Shown one piece after another: positions 10,915-22,748 of a stretch of 64,000 bases of DNA. The DNA comes from Dolomedes plantarius (taxonomy: Eukaryota > Arthropoda > Arachnida > Araneae > Dolomedidae), in NCBI GenBank assembly GCA_907164885.2, contig OU015497.1, positions 65,665,077-65,729,076 on the forward strand. Direction: 5' to 3'. Every line of letters starts with the position of its first letter. The first letter of the stretch is position 1. The position numbers were made by a program, and so were the translations under genes. The notes beneath the pieces were generated by a model. The model was given only the letters and a program-made list of their open reading frames with translations, was not told the DNA's origin and ran no database searches.

Positions 10915-11830
10915 CATATGCTATTAATTTGAAAATTAAACATTTTAGTATTGATTTTCAATGTGAATGGATAAGCGTCCCTCATTAGCAAACGAACAAC
11001 ATTTTCAATGGGACAAAAGAAAACTAACTCCAATCCTCTAAAAAAGTGTTTCTCAACCTAGGTGGGCGTGCCCTTTTAAATTTTATTCATCATAAGCTTT
11101 GATTTGAAAATTAAACATTTTAGTATTGATTTTCAATGTGAATGGATAAGTGCCCCGCATTAGCAAACGAACAACAACATTTTCAATGGGGCAAAAGAAA
11201 AGTACCTCCAATCTTCTAAAACAGTGGTTCTCAATCTAGGTGGGCGTGCCCTTTTAAATTTTATTCATCATAGGCTTTAATTTGAAAATTAAACATTTTT
11301 GTATTGATTTTCAATGTGAATGGAGAAGTGCCCCGCATTAGCAAACGAACAACAACATTTTCAATGGGACAAAAGAAAAGTACCTCCAATCTTCTAAAAC
11401 AGTGGTTCCCAACCTAGGTGGGAGTGCCATTTTAAATGTTATTCTTCATAAGCTTTAAATTTAAAAATTAAAAGCTTATGATGAATTTATGATGAATTAT
11501 TATGATTATTTTAGTATTGATTTTCAATATGAATGGAAAAGTGCCCCGCATTAGCAAACGAACAACAACATTTTCAAAGGGACACAAGAAAAGTACCTTC
11601 AAACTTCTAATACGGAGGTTTGCAACCTGGGTGGGCGTGCCCTTTTAATTTTATTCATCATAAGCTTTTAATTTGAAAATTAAACATTTAAGTAATAATT
11701 TTCAATGTGAATGGACAGATATCCCGCATTGACAGAAGACAAAACAACATTTTCAAAGTGAATTAAGAGAAAAAGTAAAGCACCTTCAACCTACTAAAAC
11801 AGTGGTTCTAAACCTGGGGAGGCGTGAGTG
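10915..11830. repeat. Satellite-like array, about 175-bp unit, 5 copies
   Basis: Units start with TTTGAAAATTAAACATTTTA near 10927, 11102, 11279 and 11670. A shortened, rearranged unit lies between, with its TTAGTATTGATTTTCAAT block at 11510. Each unit contains CGCATTAGCAAACGAACAAC, then an ACAGTGGTTCTCAACCTAGG-type block, then GTGGGCGTGCCCTTTTAA. Neighbouring copies agree closely, with copies 2 and 3 nearly identical. The last unit ends in AACCTGGGGAGGCGTGAG and a G-run at 11839-11851. Confidence 0.9.
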
Positions 11831-11896
11831 ATATTCGGGGGAGGGGGGGGGGTGGAGAGCCCAGATGGTCGGCGAAAAATATGCATAGAATGTATA

Positions 11897-12399
11897 GGGT
11901 GAGCCAAAAGTTCGTTTAAACTTTAAACATTCACAAAAAAAAAGGAAGAAATCATGATAAAGAAGTGCTGTTTGCGAGAAGTCGGATATTTTTAGCAGCC
12001 AAAAAAAAGTTTAAAAAGTGTTAAAAGTCACCGGTAGATGGCGCTGACATGCGAGAGATTCAGCATAATTATGCAAATCCATCTTGCAATAAAAGACCAT
12101 AATACACGAGGATCTGGAGGATCGGCCAAGAAGTGGAAGACCCTCGTTGCCGGAGAGCCGTATTACTGCGGTGGAAATCGTTATGATTAATATGGCGGCG
12201 GAATAGTCCATGGAGAGTAACAGTGTTCGCAAAGCTAGACCAGTGACTCTACCAGTGACTTTTTTTAATATTTATTTTGCTACTAAAAAAAATAAATCTG
12301 ACTTCCTTGTGAGCCTTTTCTTTCAAACTGCACTCCTTTATCATAATTTCTTCATTTTTTTATGAATTTTTAAATTTTTAACAAATTTTTGGCTCACCC
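11897..12399 (+). mobile_element. Deleted Tc1/mariner-type element
   Basis: Inverted termini GGGTGAGCCAAAAGTT (left) and AAATTTTTGGCTCACCC (right) are each flanked by TA, the Tc1/mariner target duplication. About 500 bases remain of an element that would normally be 1.2-1.5 kb, so most of the transposase is gone. Subterminal sequence is also loosely inverted: ATCATGATAAAGAAGTG on the left against CTCCTTTATCATAATTTCTT on the right. Confidence 0.8.
12108..12206 (+). pseudogene. Tc1-like transposase N-terminal fragment
   Basis: The frame reads EDLEDRPRSGRPSLPESRI and runs to an in-frame stop at 12204-12206. 'DRPRSGRPS' is the basic linker between the two helix-turn-helix segments of Tc1/mariner DNA-binding domains. 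Upstream helix-turn-helix residues are not in frame and the catalytic DDE/D region is absent. A transposase binds the terminal repeats and cuts and rejoins DNA at TA; this remnant cannot do so. It sits between matching inverted termini, which supports the assignment. Confidence 0.7.
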
Positions 12400-12401
12400 T
12401 A

Positions 12402-13240
12402 TTTTACTACGGTTAATTACGTTTTATAGGTCTAGAGACTGTAGGGTCCGAAAGTCTTCCTAAGAGGGGGAGGGGTTATCGAAGACGTAAATAGATTGGG
12501 AATCACTTCGAAAATATCAAAAATGGAGAATGAAAAATTAATTTACCTTTCTTACCCAGAAAAAGTTTACTGTTTTTTTACTAAATACGTATATGCTAGG
12601 AATGAAATCAAAAGAGACATATTTTATCTTGATGCACGCTGTCTAAGATACTTTTTTGGTCGTAATATTTCTATATTTGAAAGAAACGAAAAAAAAAAAA
12701 ACAATCCGTTTTCAAAAATAATTAAGTATTTATTTATTTTTCCTTTTAATTTTTGACCTGAGAAATGTAAAATACATTTACCCCTGTCTACGATTTCAAT
12801 GTTTCTCTTCGAAACAAATGGAGAAACATAAATATTCTGAGCCGAAATAACTATGAGAAGGCGTATGAGGCTCATGAAAGAATTTTTTTTCAAGATGCAA
12901 TTCTTTCTTGTAACGCAAATTGTAAATACTAAGCGCATCTTGTGATTAATTGACTTTATCATTTATCAATGTCTGAGCAATGCCTTCACTTTCTTTTGCG
13001 CTCTATCTCTGATTTTTATTTACTTCTGAATCAGAATCTGATTTCCACTTATTCAGAAAAAAGGGGGTTCTCCATAAAGTTACTTTCGCCTTGCACATCC
13101 ATGGGAAAAATATCATTCTTTCGGAAGAAACTTTGTTACAAAATTTAGGTAAATTGTAGTAACTCGATTACGAACATCAATTGGTCTTTCACACTATGCA
13201 CAGAAATACTTGCTTGTAATGTACACCAAATTGATATGTA
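12402..13240. other. Unassigned A+T-rich DNA
   Basis: Overlapping 86- and 112-codon frames on opposite strands (12496-12756 and 12624-12962) have no recognisable domain and are judged chance. Confidence 0.5.
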
Positions 13241-13242
13241 AA

Positions 13243-13374
<132 letters not shown>

Positions 13375-13837
13375 TAAGGAAAAACATAAAACTAAAATAT
13401 AGGGGAGGGGCTTTTGTTAGGGAAAAAGGGGAATTTATAATCAAAAATTATTAACTCATGAGAGTTCGCCATAAAAGAAGGGTTGTTAATAGCAAAAAAT
13501 AGCAATAGGGGTCGCCACTAGACGGGTGCTGTTCAGAAAAGAGATATTTTTCGGCAGAAGCAAGTTACATAAAGAGTTACATAAGAGAAATGTGGAGAAC
13601 ATTCCATGATGAATCAGCGGAAAGATTGGGCGGGAGTTTAACAAAAAAAAAAAGCCAGTCAGTCGGCACAGAGATCTGATTGAGAGAAGACGTATGTCTT
13701 GATCGAGAACCTGGGTGGAGTGTTTGCATAATTATGTTGGAGCTCTGATAGTAATAAGGAAAATAAACGAAATTAAGCGATCTCTGTCATCTCATCTAAT
13801 CATTCGGTCCACGATTGTCTTTAATTAATAACGAAAT
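13375..13837. other. Unique less A+T-rich block
   Basis: Contains a run with LTR-like texture (GGAAAATAAACGAAATTAAG near 13759, followed by CATTCGGTCCACGATTG), but no TG...CA boundary or target duplication can be fixed. I leave it unclassified. Confidence 0.35.
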
Positions 13838-13871
13838 GGATACGAAACATGTCATATGGATACGAAACGTG

Positions 13872-13928
<57 letters not shown>
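13838..13928. repeat. 21-bp duplication plus (TA)n
   Basis: ATGGATACGAAACATGTCAT is repeated at once with one base changed, then runs into 55 bases of TA. Confidence 0.9.
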
Positions 13929-13931
<3 letters not shown>

Positions 13932-14288
13932 TAGTTTTGCAATATTTTAAGAATTATTAAAGAAATACCTTGTTACTTTGAAATTTGATGATGCAATGGG
14001 ATTTAGTTATTGACATTCTATATAAAACAGAACAAAAATATTATCTGAATGACTAAAGATAGTTTGTTGTTGTTCATATGTCCCTGGGGTGCAGTAATCA
14101 GACATCCCCCCCCCCGTCTGGTGCCCATGAAAAGATACAGTAAACAAAGGAAAACACACATACAGAAGTAATATTTATCCACAGACGAGATACACCGGCG
14201 GTGGACAGACGGATTTTTGGGAGATTTTTTTGCAGCTCTTCTTTCCAGACTTCGTTGCAGGCAGAAGACTAACATTCACCCCAATTCA

Positions 14289-14308
14289 TCTATCTATCTA
14301 TCTGTTTA

Positions 14309-14391
<83 letters not shown>

Positions 14392-14403
14392 AAGTAAGTA
14401 AGT
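14289..14403. repeat. (TCTA)n-(TC)n-(TA)n-(TG)n-(TAAG)n
   Basis: Five microsatellite motifs in series within 115 bases. Confidence 0.95.
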
Positions 14404-14472
14404 AAAATGTGTACTGAAGAAAAACAGCATTGGCTTATCCTCCGTCTAAAAAATAAGTGAGTCGAATAAGTA

Positions 14473-15041
14473 CAGTGGGGTCCTTATAATCCGAAATGAT
14501 TGGGACCAGACCCTTTTCGGATTAAGCGAAATCATTCTTAAAATAAAATAAAATTACATAATAATGTGTGATTACGTAAATATTACATATTACGTGTGAT
14601 TACATAAACTGTGTAACATGTAAGGTCTGTCTAAACATAACGAAATCTCGGGACAAAATGGGTGATAAGAGAGTGGAACGCTGCGTAGTACAGTACAGTA
14701 AACAGTAGAGTGTAAGTTGTTCTAACAATACGTCACAGTGCTCGACAGTTGGAGAGGTGCAGATGGGTAGAGGGGGGGGGGGGGGTTCATTTGACACGTC
14801 CTCTCTCACAGATACCCACAGCGTCGTTACTGTTAGTGTCAGTTTAGCATTAGCTTAAACGTGTTGTTTATTTTACTGTGTCCTACTTTACTATACTGCT
14901 GTCTAACTTTGAATTTTCTTGAAATTTTCAGAAATATACTTTATATTACTTAGTATCACTATAGTTTTATTGTAACCTTAGTTCTTTTTGACTTTTGGAT
15001 TCGGATTACCGAAGTTCTCATTATCGGACTATCGGACACTG
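14473..15041. mobile_element. pogo/Tigger-like MITE, 569 bp
   Basis: The left end CAGTGGGGTCCTTATAATCC and the right end, read on the minus strand as CAGTGTCCGATAGTCCGATA, are each flanked by TA. Both ends carry further copies of a 'TCCGAAT/ATCCGAA' theme. No transposase frame is visible. A 14-base G run is at 14773-14786. Confidence 0.65.
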
Positions 15042-15099
15042 TATTTCCATGATATAGAACCCAATCTCCCATGATTAAATTAAAATATCTCGAGTTGCC

Positions 15100-16820
15100 A
15101 ACTTCATACTGTCGTTACATGGCTTGGTGGGAACGCACCATTTCCTTTATGTCAATTAAGAATAGTTAACAGGATAGACGGATGTTGACAATTCGTACGG
15201 ACATAATCCACAAGAATTACCGATATTAATACATGGAACACTGTCTTAACATTTGCAATTGGTGTTATGATAATTTGAGGCCCTGCTCTTTGACAGTCAA
15301 AGATAAAATGTCACTGTAAAATTTATCGAAAATTTTCTCAACTATCGTTTTCTTTGAGAATGGCAATGAAATGGATTTTTACAGAACTCTGTTGCTTACT
15401 CTTTGGAGGTAAAAAAAAAAACACCCTTGTCTAAGATAATCACGACTTTTGAGTGTAGTAGCGGAGAGACAATGCAGGTTTCAAAACCTTGGTCGTGGCC
15501 ACTCGAAATTTTAATCTTACCGCAGACAGTTGTTCCCATCTGAGACAGCCGGGTAAATATGCAGCTTTTGCTTTTCGTCTGGAAATTACAATATTTTCAG
15601 CCTTTGGTCTTAGATTTACTTTTGCGGAAGCGAAACTTCAAAGTCCATAAATGGGAAATATAACTAAAAGTATATAATTCAACAAAGCAATATAATTATT
15701 ATCAGGAAGAAGGTATAGAAAAGTAAACCGAAAACACACACTTAGGGCTCAACGCACCATAATGCAAGATTCTGTAGCAGTAAAGGAACTAAACCATATA
15801 TCTCTTAGGGTTATAAAATGGCTGCTATTTGGCTATAACCGTTACTCACTGCAATAGGGTGTTTGTACCTTTTGTATTTCTGTCTTTTCATTTGTGTTCT
15901 TTTAGGATTGTATGTGCACTTGCATTTATGGGGTGTTGAGCCATAAGTGCAGGATGTCTGTTTATTTTCATTTCATTTGACTATCTGTTTCAATGGGGAT
16001 ATCGGGACCTTGGGACTTATTTTGATTAGACCTGTATCCTATTCAGAAAGTTCCCCCTTGAGGTAACTGAAGTTAGGCTTCCCGTTGACGAGAGCAGTCG
16101 GCTTCCTCGTTATATAGTTTAGTTCCTTTACTGCTACAGAATCCTGCATTATGGTGCATTGAGCCCTAAATGCGGGATTCCGGTTTATTTTTGTCTGCAT
16201 TCTTCTTGCTAATAATTATCTTGCTTTGTTGAATTATTTACTTTTAGTTATATTTGTCCTTTATAGAATTATACAGCTTTGAAGTTTCGCTTCCGCAAAA
16301 GTAAATCTAATACCAAAGGCGGAAAATATTGTAATTTCCAGATGAAAAGTAAAAGCTGCATATTTAACCGGCTTGCTCAGATGGGAACAACTGTCTGCGG
16401 TAAGATTAAAATTTCGAGTGACCACGAGTAAGGTTTTGAAACCTGCATTGTCTCTCCGCTACTACACTCAAAAGTCATGATTATCTTAGACAAGGGTGTG
16501 TGTTTTTTTACCTCCAAAGAGTAAGCAACAGAGTTCTGTAAAAATCCATTTCATTGCCATCCTCAAAGAAAACGATAGTTGAGAAAATTTTCGAGAAATA
16601 TTACAGTGACATTTTATCTTTGACTGTCAAAGAGCAGGGCCTCAAATTATCATAACACCAATTGCAAATGTTAAGACAGTGTTCCACGTCTTAATATCGG
16701 TAATTCTTGTGGATTATGCCCGTACGAATTGTCAACATCCGTCTATCCTGTCAACTATTCTTAATTGACATAAAGGAAATGGTGCGTTCCCACCAAGCCA
16801 TGCAACGACAGTATGAAGTT
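15100..16820. repeat. Long inverted repeat, 700-bp arms, 310-bp spacer
   Basis: The left arm 15100-15800 starts AACTTCATACTGTCGTTACA and the right arm 16111-16820 ends AACGACAGTATGAAGTT. Reading the right arm on the minus strand reproduces the left arm almost base for base, including TGGCTTGGTGGGAACGCACC, GGCCCTGCTCTTTGACAGTC, CAGTTGTTCCCATCTGAG and ACTTTTGCGGAAGCGAAACT. Arms differ by scattered substitutions and a few indels. The spacer contains a shorter block (GAGCCATAAGTGCAGGATG, about 15940) related to GAGCCCTAAATGCGGGATTC in the right arm. No transposase frame or clean target duplication is evident, so it is either a foldback element or a local inverted duplication. Confidence 0.9.
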
Positions 16821-16829
16821 TTCAGTATG

Positions 16830-18105
16830 AGGATTTGTTGCAACTGCGCAATCTTTTAATGAAAAGTTAAAATTTTTCAACGCTAGAGTAGGTTTTCTGT
16901 TAATTTGTTCGGCAGTCTATACCCTCTCTATACGTATTATTTCGCATTGAATTATTTACATTATTTGTGTTATCTATAAATGGCAACAATATATATCTCC
17001 AGCGCTGAATCTGGGTTTCGCTCTTAGTATGTGATTCTCAGAAAGTCATAACCGATGAGGCCGTTGAATGAAAATGAATTCCTAGTGCGGAATATCTATA
17101 GATTTTTAATGGTTTACAAAGGGCAGTCAATCAGCTCACTTCGGAAAAAACCCACCGTCTATCACCAATTGTGGTGTGGAATATATATCGCAAGATGATG
17201 AAAATATGCATAAAGCCTGCAAAAGGGGCGGTGTTTATGCAATAATATACATCTCCACTGTACAGGAAGACATAGGTTTCACATTCATTAGCGAAACAGA
17301 CAATCCCACGGGTGACCCATATATAAATAGCAATTTATAAATGGTAATCCCCAAGCGACCAAATTATTAAGATCCAAATACTAGAACTAATAAGATTTTC
17401 TTGCTGGAATTAATCAGTTGGGGCATTTTGTTTAGGTAAACTTTACAGGTATATTTTAAGTTACTTCAGAGACCACCTTTATTCATGTGCTAAAATATTT
17501 AAATTAATTTATTACATCTCTGAAGATTGGCCAGTGCAAATAGGTTAAGTTTTTATGGGCATGTTTACCCCTATGCAAAGTTTCTTTTTAATATTTTAAT
17601 CTCATTAATTCTGATTAAATACTTAAACAAAGTGACAACCTTTTTTGTGAATGAATAAAAATGCAGAAAGACACTATTCATTAATCAACTCATCTCAATT
17701 AAATAAAATCAGACACTGGAAAGTTACAAATTAATTACCAAAAGAAAGCCTTTAAACGAAAATTTCAGATTTAGTTTTTTTTTCTTCTTTTCGTTAACAG
17801 TGCGTTGTTTAAAAATCAAATAAAGTATATGCTGTTGAAATGAGTTCTATTTAATTGTTGCATATTTCACTCTAAGGGGGATACTAATTAATGCAGCACA
17901 CAGGGCATGATTTCACGGTCTTAAAAAATCATTTATGATGAAGCAATTAGAGAAACATGTCAGCTTCGTTGTTTTACCCTAAATATATAGAGCCGTGAAG
18001 ACAACTGAACTAATGCGGGCTCTAGAGCCATCTAAATAATGAATACAAGTTGAGCTGACATGTAATACTAAGAATAATAAATGTAAATAATCTAAAATTT
18101 TCATT
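16830..18105. other. Unassigned DNA
   Basis: No repeat unit, terminus or coding motif recognised. A short (TA)n lies at 18110-18129. Confidence 0.5.
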
Positions 18106-18220
18106 CAATATATATATATATATATATAGTATACAAATTATAAAGTAAAATATTCCCTATAATAATAATTTTACTCAAAACTTGATTATAAACATTAATT
18201 TAATTTTCCTTTTTCATCTG

Positions 18221-18470
18221 AGCGACCCGGAAAACTATGTATTCGACACTAATCTCGGTCATTTTGGACATTTTATTTTCACCCCTTCCTCCCCCGCCCC
18301 AATGCTGATGGGGGGTGAGCTTGAAATTAAACGACATCGGGAGTGTTACTATTAATCTAAGCGACCACGAAAACTATGGATTCGACACTAATATTAGTCG
18401 TTTTTTTATTATTTTTACATGTCCCCCTCCACCCTCCACCCTAGGGATGGAAGGGGTGTGTTTCCTCAAA
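18221..18470. repeat. Two-copy tandem, about 138-bp unit
   Basis: GCGACCCGGAAAACTATGTA at 18222 and GCGACCACGAAAACTATGGA at 18361 start matching units that continue through TTCGACACTAAT and a CACCCC/CCACCC-rich tail. Confidence 0.8.
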
Positions 18471-18567
18471 GTGTGTCTTCTCAGATTGTAAGTCATATAT
18501 AAAACAAGTTTGGTTGAAATTGCTCCAGGTGATCCAGAGTGATGCTGGAACATAAAAACATCCATCC

Positions 18568-18571
<4 letters not shown>

Positions 18572-18645
<74 letters not shown>
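18572..18645. repeat. (CA)n-(TA)n microsatellite
   Basis: CA to 18615 then TA to 18645, directly joined to the MITE terminus that follows. Confidence 0.95.
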
Positions 18646-18646
<1 letters not shown>

Positions 18647-18649
<3 letters not shown>

Positions 18650-18798
18650 GGAAACTTCTCTGAGGCGGCCAGTGAGGGTGCCGATAAAAAATGGCCGTTT
18701 TGAGGGGTTTCATCCATAACATTGGCTCTATGTAGTCATCCATCTGTTCTGAACAAAAAATAGCCGTTTCCAGGTGTGGCTGGCTAGGGAATTTCCCG
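18647..18798. mobile_element. MITE, 'CAGGGAAACTTC' family, copy 1
   Basis: The left end is CAGGGAAACTTCTCTGAGGC. The right end on the minus strand is CGGGAAATTCCCTAGCC. Both are flanked by TA. The core TTTGAGGGGTTTCATCCATA followed by ACATTGGCTCTAT also occurs in the element at 30221-30392. No coding capacity. Type is TA-targeting, so Tc1/mariner or pogo derived. Confidence 0.7.
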
Positions 18799-18800
18799 TA

Positions 18801-19744
18801 TATGGATATAAAATGTTTGTAACAGATATTCTGCAGTATAAACATGAAAAATGCATATTATTAACGAGTTATTAGAGACGTTTTGAGTAACATGTATCCT
18901 TAAAGCATAAAATCTGGAAAAAAGGAGACTGAATAATCTTTTCATGATTTTTAGTTATTGCTTTTAAATTACCAATTTATTTATTAAAGTTTTGCAAATC
19001 GTGGTTTTCTCTCCTTTTGCATATTTTTGTGTATTTGCGTCTACGCACGACTACAATTTTAAGAGACAATTCCAAATAGAAACAATTGTTAATAGTTTTA
19101 GCTTTCTGTATGTACAAATAAGTTTATGTATTAATTTCTACCCAAACATGCATAAATTTATTAAATAGGAGAATAGCTTTAGGTATTTCTCTAACTTTTA
19201 ATCAATTTGCGAAATTAAATCTATTGATAAATACTATGGTCATATATCATAAATTCTGAAATTTTGTTTCAACATTTTCTTGTATAAACATTTCGGTCAA
19301 AAGTGGATTCGATTTATTAAAGTTAAGTTTCGTTCCAACAAATTTTGCAATTGACTTCTCTTCAGATGTATGAAAAGAAAAACAAATCTCTCAATACAAA
19401 TCAAATATTACACAAAGCCGAAGTTGTGAATAGAAACATTAAGTTGTACAAAGCTGATGAATAGGAAGTAATTTTGTAAAATTCGTTACACGATTTGCTT
19501 CAGGAATGTCATAATTATTTCACATTATTAAAAGATGTAGTATTCTGATGAAGTTAATGTAAATTTATCCAATCACTTATATACACTGAACTGAGTCATT
19601 AACTATATTTTTCCAGAAAATGTCATTTTTGCGAATTATATGTTTGTTTTGTAAGCATTCAATATATTTTGAAAGCGACTGTAAACATCAAAAGTAAATA
19701 TTGGTTAAATCTCAATTCAGGTTTTCCGGTCACGTTAAGATTAA
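18801..19744. other. Unassigned A+T-rich DNA
   Basis: No repeat or coding motif recognised. Confidence 0.5.
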
Positions 19745-21113
19745 TTAGTGAACACTTATTTGCCATCCCACATACAAGTATTTGCCCCACTCGTTTAAAA
19801 ATATGCTTTAATACTCCGTACTCCGACGCATTATGTAAGCAAATATAGTAATTTTATGAGGTAATTGCGCTTAATAGAATAAAAAGAAAAGTCATTATTC
19901 GTATATGTATTAGTGTTCAGGGACAGCATTTACCTCACTTCCTATTTTCGTGTGCTACTTTGAATTAAAGAATCGAAGCACAAACCATATTCGTGACAAC
20001 AAGCTATTCGGATTTGTGCTGTATTTAATTTAAATGGAAAATGGGCTGCCGGGTAATAGACAATACAGAGAATAGGATAAAAATGTTAACTAAAATAAGA
20101 ATATACTTTTTTTTTCTTTTGTCACTCTAAAATGAATATTTAATATATGTCTGGGATCAAATTTAGTCCTCTCCATATATACTAATCATGTGGGTCAAAG
20201 TATAAAAAAACTGAAGTAGTATTGACATTAAAAATAAATGTTAATGGTTATTTGGTTGCAATATTCCATTACTTTTATTGGGTTATACTGGGTGGCAATG
20301 CTTTTGCATTCCATTACTTTTGTATACTAATCAAGAATTAAAATTTACTTTTATGCAAGTCAATACAATTTTTGAGACCATATCAACATTCCCAAGAAAA
20401 TGGATGTTAACGAGTTTAGTTTCAGTATTTGAATGTTGATTTATTAGTGAGCACGTATTTGCTAGCACACATTTTAGTATTCCTCCCACTCATTTAAAAA
20501 TACGCTCTAATACTCTGACACATTATGTAAACAAATATAGTAATTTTATGAGGCAATTGCTCTTGATAGAAAAAAAAGAAAAGTCATTATTCGTATATGT
20601 AATAGTGTTCAGGGACGGCATTTACCTCACTTCCTATTTTCGTATGATACTTTGAATTAAAGAATCGAAGAACAAAGCATATTCGTGACAACAAGCTATT
20701 CGGATTTGTGCTGTATTTAATTGAAAAGGAAAATGGGCTGTCGAGTAATAGACAATACACATAATATGATAAAAATGGTATCTATAACAAGAGTATAATT
20801 TTTTTCTTTTGCCACTCTAAAATGAATATTTAATATATGTCTGGGACCACATTTAGTCCTTTTTTGTACTAATCATGTGGGTCAGAGTACAAAAATCTAA
20901 AGTAATATCGACATTTAAAAGAAACATTAATGATTATTTGGTTGCAATATTGCATTGCTTATACTGGGTTACACTGGATTGCATTACTTTTGTTTACAAA
21001 TCAATATTGCTTTACTTTTATATACTAATCAAGGACTAAAATTTACTTTTATGCAAGTTAATATAGTTTTTCAGATCTCATTAGCATGCCACAGAAAAAT
21101 GGATATTAACGAA
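19745..21113. repeat. Tandem duplication, about 700-bp unit
   Basis: TTAGTGAACACTTATTTGCC at 19745 aligns with TTAGTGAGCACGTATTTGCT at 20444. The match continues through AAAGTCATTATTCGTATATG, GCATTTACCTCACTTCCTAT, GACAACAAGCTATTCGGATT and ATATGTCTGGGA to the ends near 20423 and 21113. The centre of the unit is well conserved and the 3' part more diverged. A third, partial, more divergent copy of the 3' part lies at about 21230-21310. Confidence 0.9.
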
Positions 21114-22440
21114 CTTCGAATTTAAAAAAAATGATGTGATATAGATTCAATAGGTATGGAAATTCAAGGCAAGACGAGTTGTATTTTTGGACCACTTTGT
21201 AATTAAGACAAGGTATTTTTATGCATATTAATAAAATTCTTGCGAACTAATTATCATGCCCAAGAGAAATGTATAGTAACGAATTTGCTTTCAGTATTTG
21301 AAAGGAAAACTGAAGGGACGTAAATTTTATAAGTATGGAAATCAAAGCCAAAGAAGTACTTAATGTTTTGGGTGCACTTTCTATCCAAAATGGCGCTTTA
21401 CCTTAAATCGTAAAGGATTTGGAATCGAAGTAAAAGCTTTAAAACGCACATTTACAATTTTAAGAGAGGTCTTATTAAGTGTAAAAAAAGAGCCATGTTT
21501 TTTATTACTATAAAAATTTTACACCATTTTCAGAGATGTTATTCAAGGAAACCCTTTCCGTACACCCCTTCTGTCACATCATAGCCTTGAAATAAGATAT
21601 TACGTACTTTCCCGTAGCTTGGATGCGCGTTCTACAACAGGTCATATGATACATTTGAAGCAAATATTTTCCAATAACAAAATTGTGTTTCTCTGTTTCC
21701 AAACACGTATATCCAGGAAATTTTTTTTTAGAAAATTCCATGGAACTACCTCGTTTTTTCTTCTTCTTCTTCATTTTTTTTATTATAAACTTCTCTTAGT
21801 ATGAATATGTTCCGTAAAGTGCAAACCAGGTCAGTTAATAAAATTTAAAATCTTGCTTTTTTATCTTCAATTTTAATAGAGAAATTGATCTTATAATGTA
21901 TGCATATTCAATTAGCTATAAAAAAGGTGATTGCCTACCTGTGGATCTTTATAGACTGGAAAATATTCTCCATTTTGATTTCTTTTGGTACGAATTTTAA
22001 AACAGCATATGCATTTTGCAATGTTGCATTTTTTTTAAACTATAAAAACTTATTTAACTTAGCCTTTTTAAATTTTTTTTCTTAATGTTGAGGAAAAAGC
22101 AATGCTACCTGGTTTGTCTGTTTTACATTAGCTATAATCATGCAATATTCAAGCACAAATTAGTGACCGTTTGCTTCTGAAATTTTTCGATTTAAAAGAG
22201 AATTATTTATTACTCTATTTGATACACGCTATTTACATTTGATACGCGTTTTTCATTGGAGTGCATTTTACCGTCTAACTTACAATTATATAGTTTCAAG
22301 AACTGTAAATTTTTAGATGAAATTTCTTTTTAAATCAGACTGTGAAAAAAATAATAATTTTTTTGTCTAAAAATCAGGAGTTTTACTTTGGTGAATTTTG
22401 AGCAAACTACAACTTATCGGTCAAATATGGATAGTCAGGA
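21114..22440. other. Unassigned A+T-rich DNA
   Basis: Includes the partial third 700-bp unit at 21230-21310. Otherwise nothing recognised. Confidence 0.5.
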
Positions 22441-22460
22441 TATGAATGAATTTATATATA

Positions 22461-22462
<2 letters not shown>

Positions 22463-22524
<62 letters not shown>
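22463..22524. repeat. (CA)n-(TA)n microsatellite
   Basis: CA to 22490 and TA to 22524, abutting a MITE terminus. Confidence 0.95.
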
Positions 22525-22526
<2 letters not shown>

Positions 22527-22709
22527 TGCCCGGTATAAAGGGTTTAAGTCAAAAACAGTGATTTAAATATACCAAATTATTGGCTTTTATACCAGTTAGA
22601 AATATAATTTCGACTTTAGTCTTTTGTACAAAAACAAGTCATTTTTTAAAAAAAATACTAACAAATATCTAAAAATTACTTTTTGGACTTGAGCCTTTTA
22701 TACCGGGCA

Positions 22710-22711
<2 letters not shown>
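22525..22711. mobile_element. MITE, 'GGTGCC' family, copy 1
   Basis: Perfect outer inverted termini GGTGCCCGGTATAAA / TTTATACCGGGCACC, 187 bp in total, with (TA)n immediately outside on both sides. The interior has TTTAAATATACCAA and CTTTTGTACAAAA, shared with the copy at 60021-60263, which is in the opposite orientation. Non-coding. The TA flanks suggest a TA-targeting family. Confidence 0.85.

Positions 22712-22744
<33 letters not shown>
22712..22744. repeat. (TA)n microsatellite
   Basis: Thirty-three bases of TA abutting the MITE's right end. Confidence 0.95.

Positions 22745-22745
<1 letters not shown>

Positions 22746-22748
<3 letters not shown>

Noticed and set aside
12496..12962. Overlapping 86- and 112-codon frames
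   Set aside because: Opposite-strand overlap, low-complexity Lys/Asn/Ile/Phe composition and no motif; expected by chance in A+T-rich DNA.
13440..13820. A second solo LTR
   Set aside because: AATAAA-like and boundary-like words occur, but no TG...CA ends with target duplication could be located.
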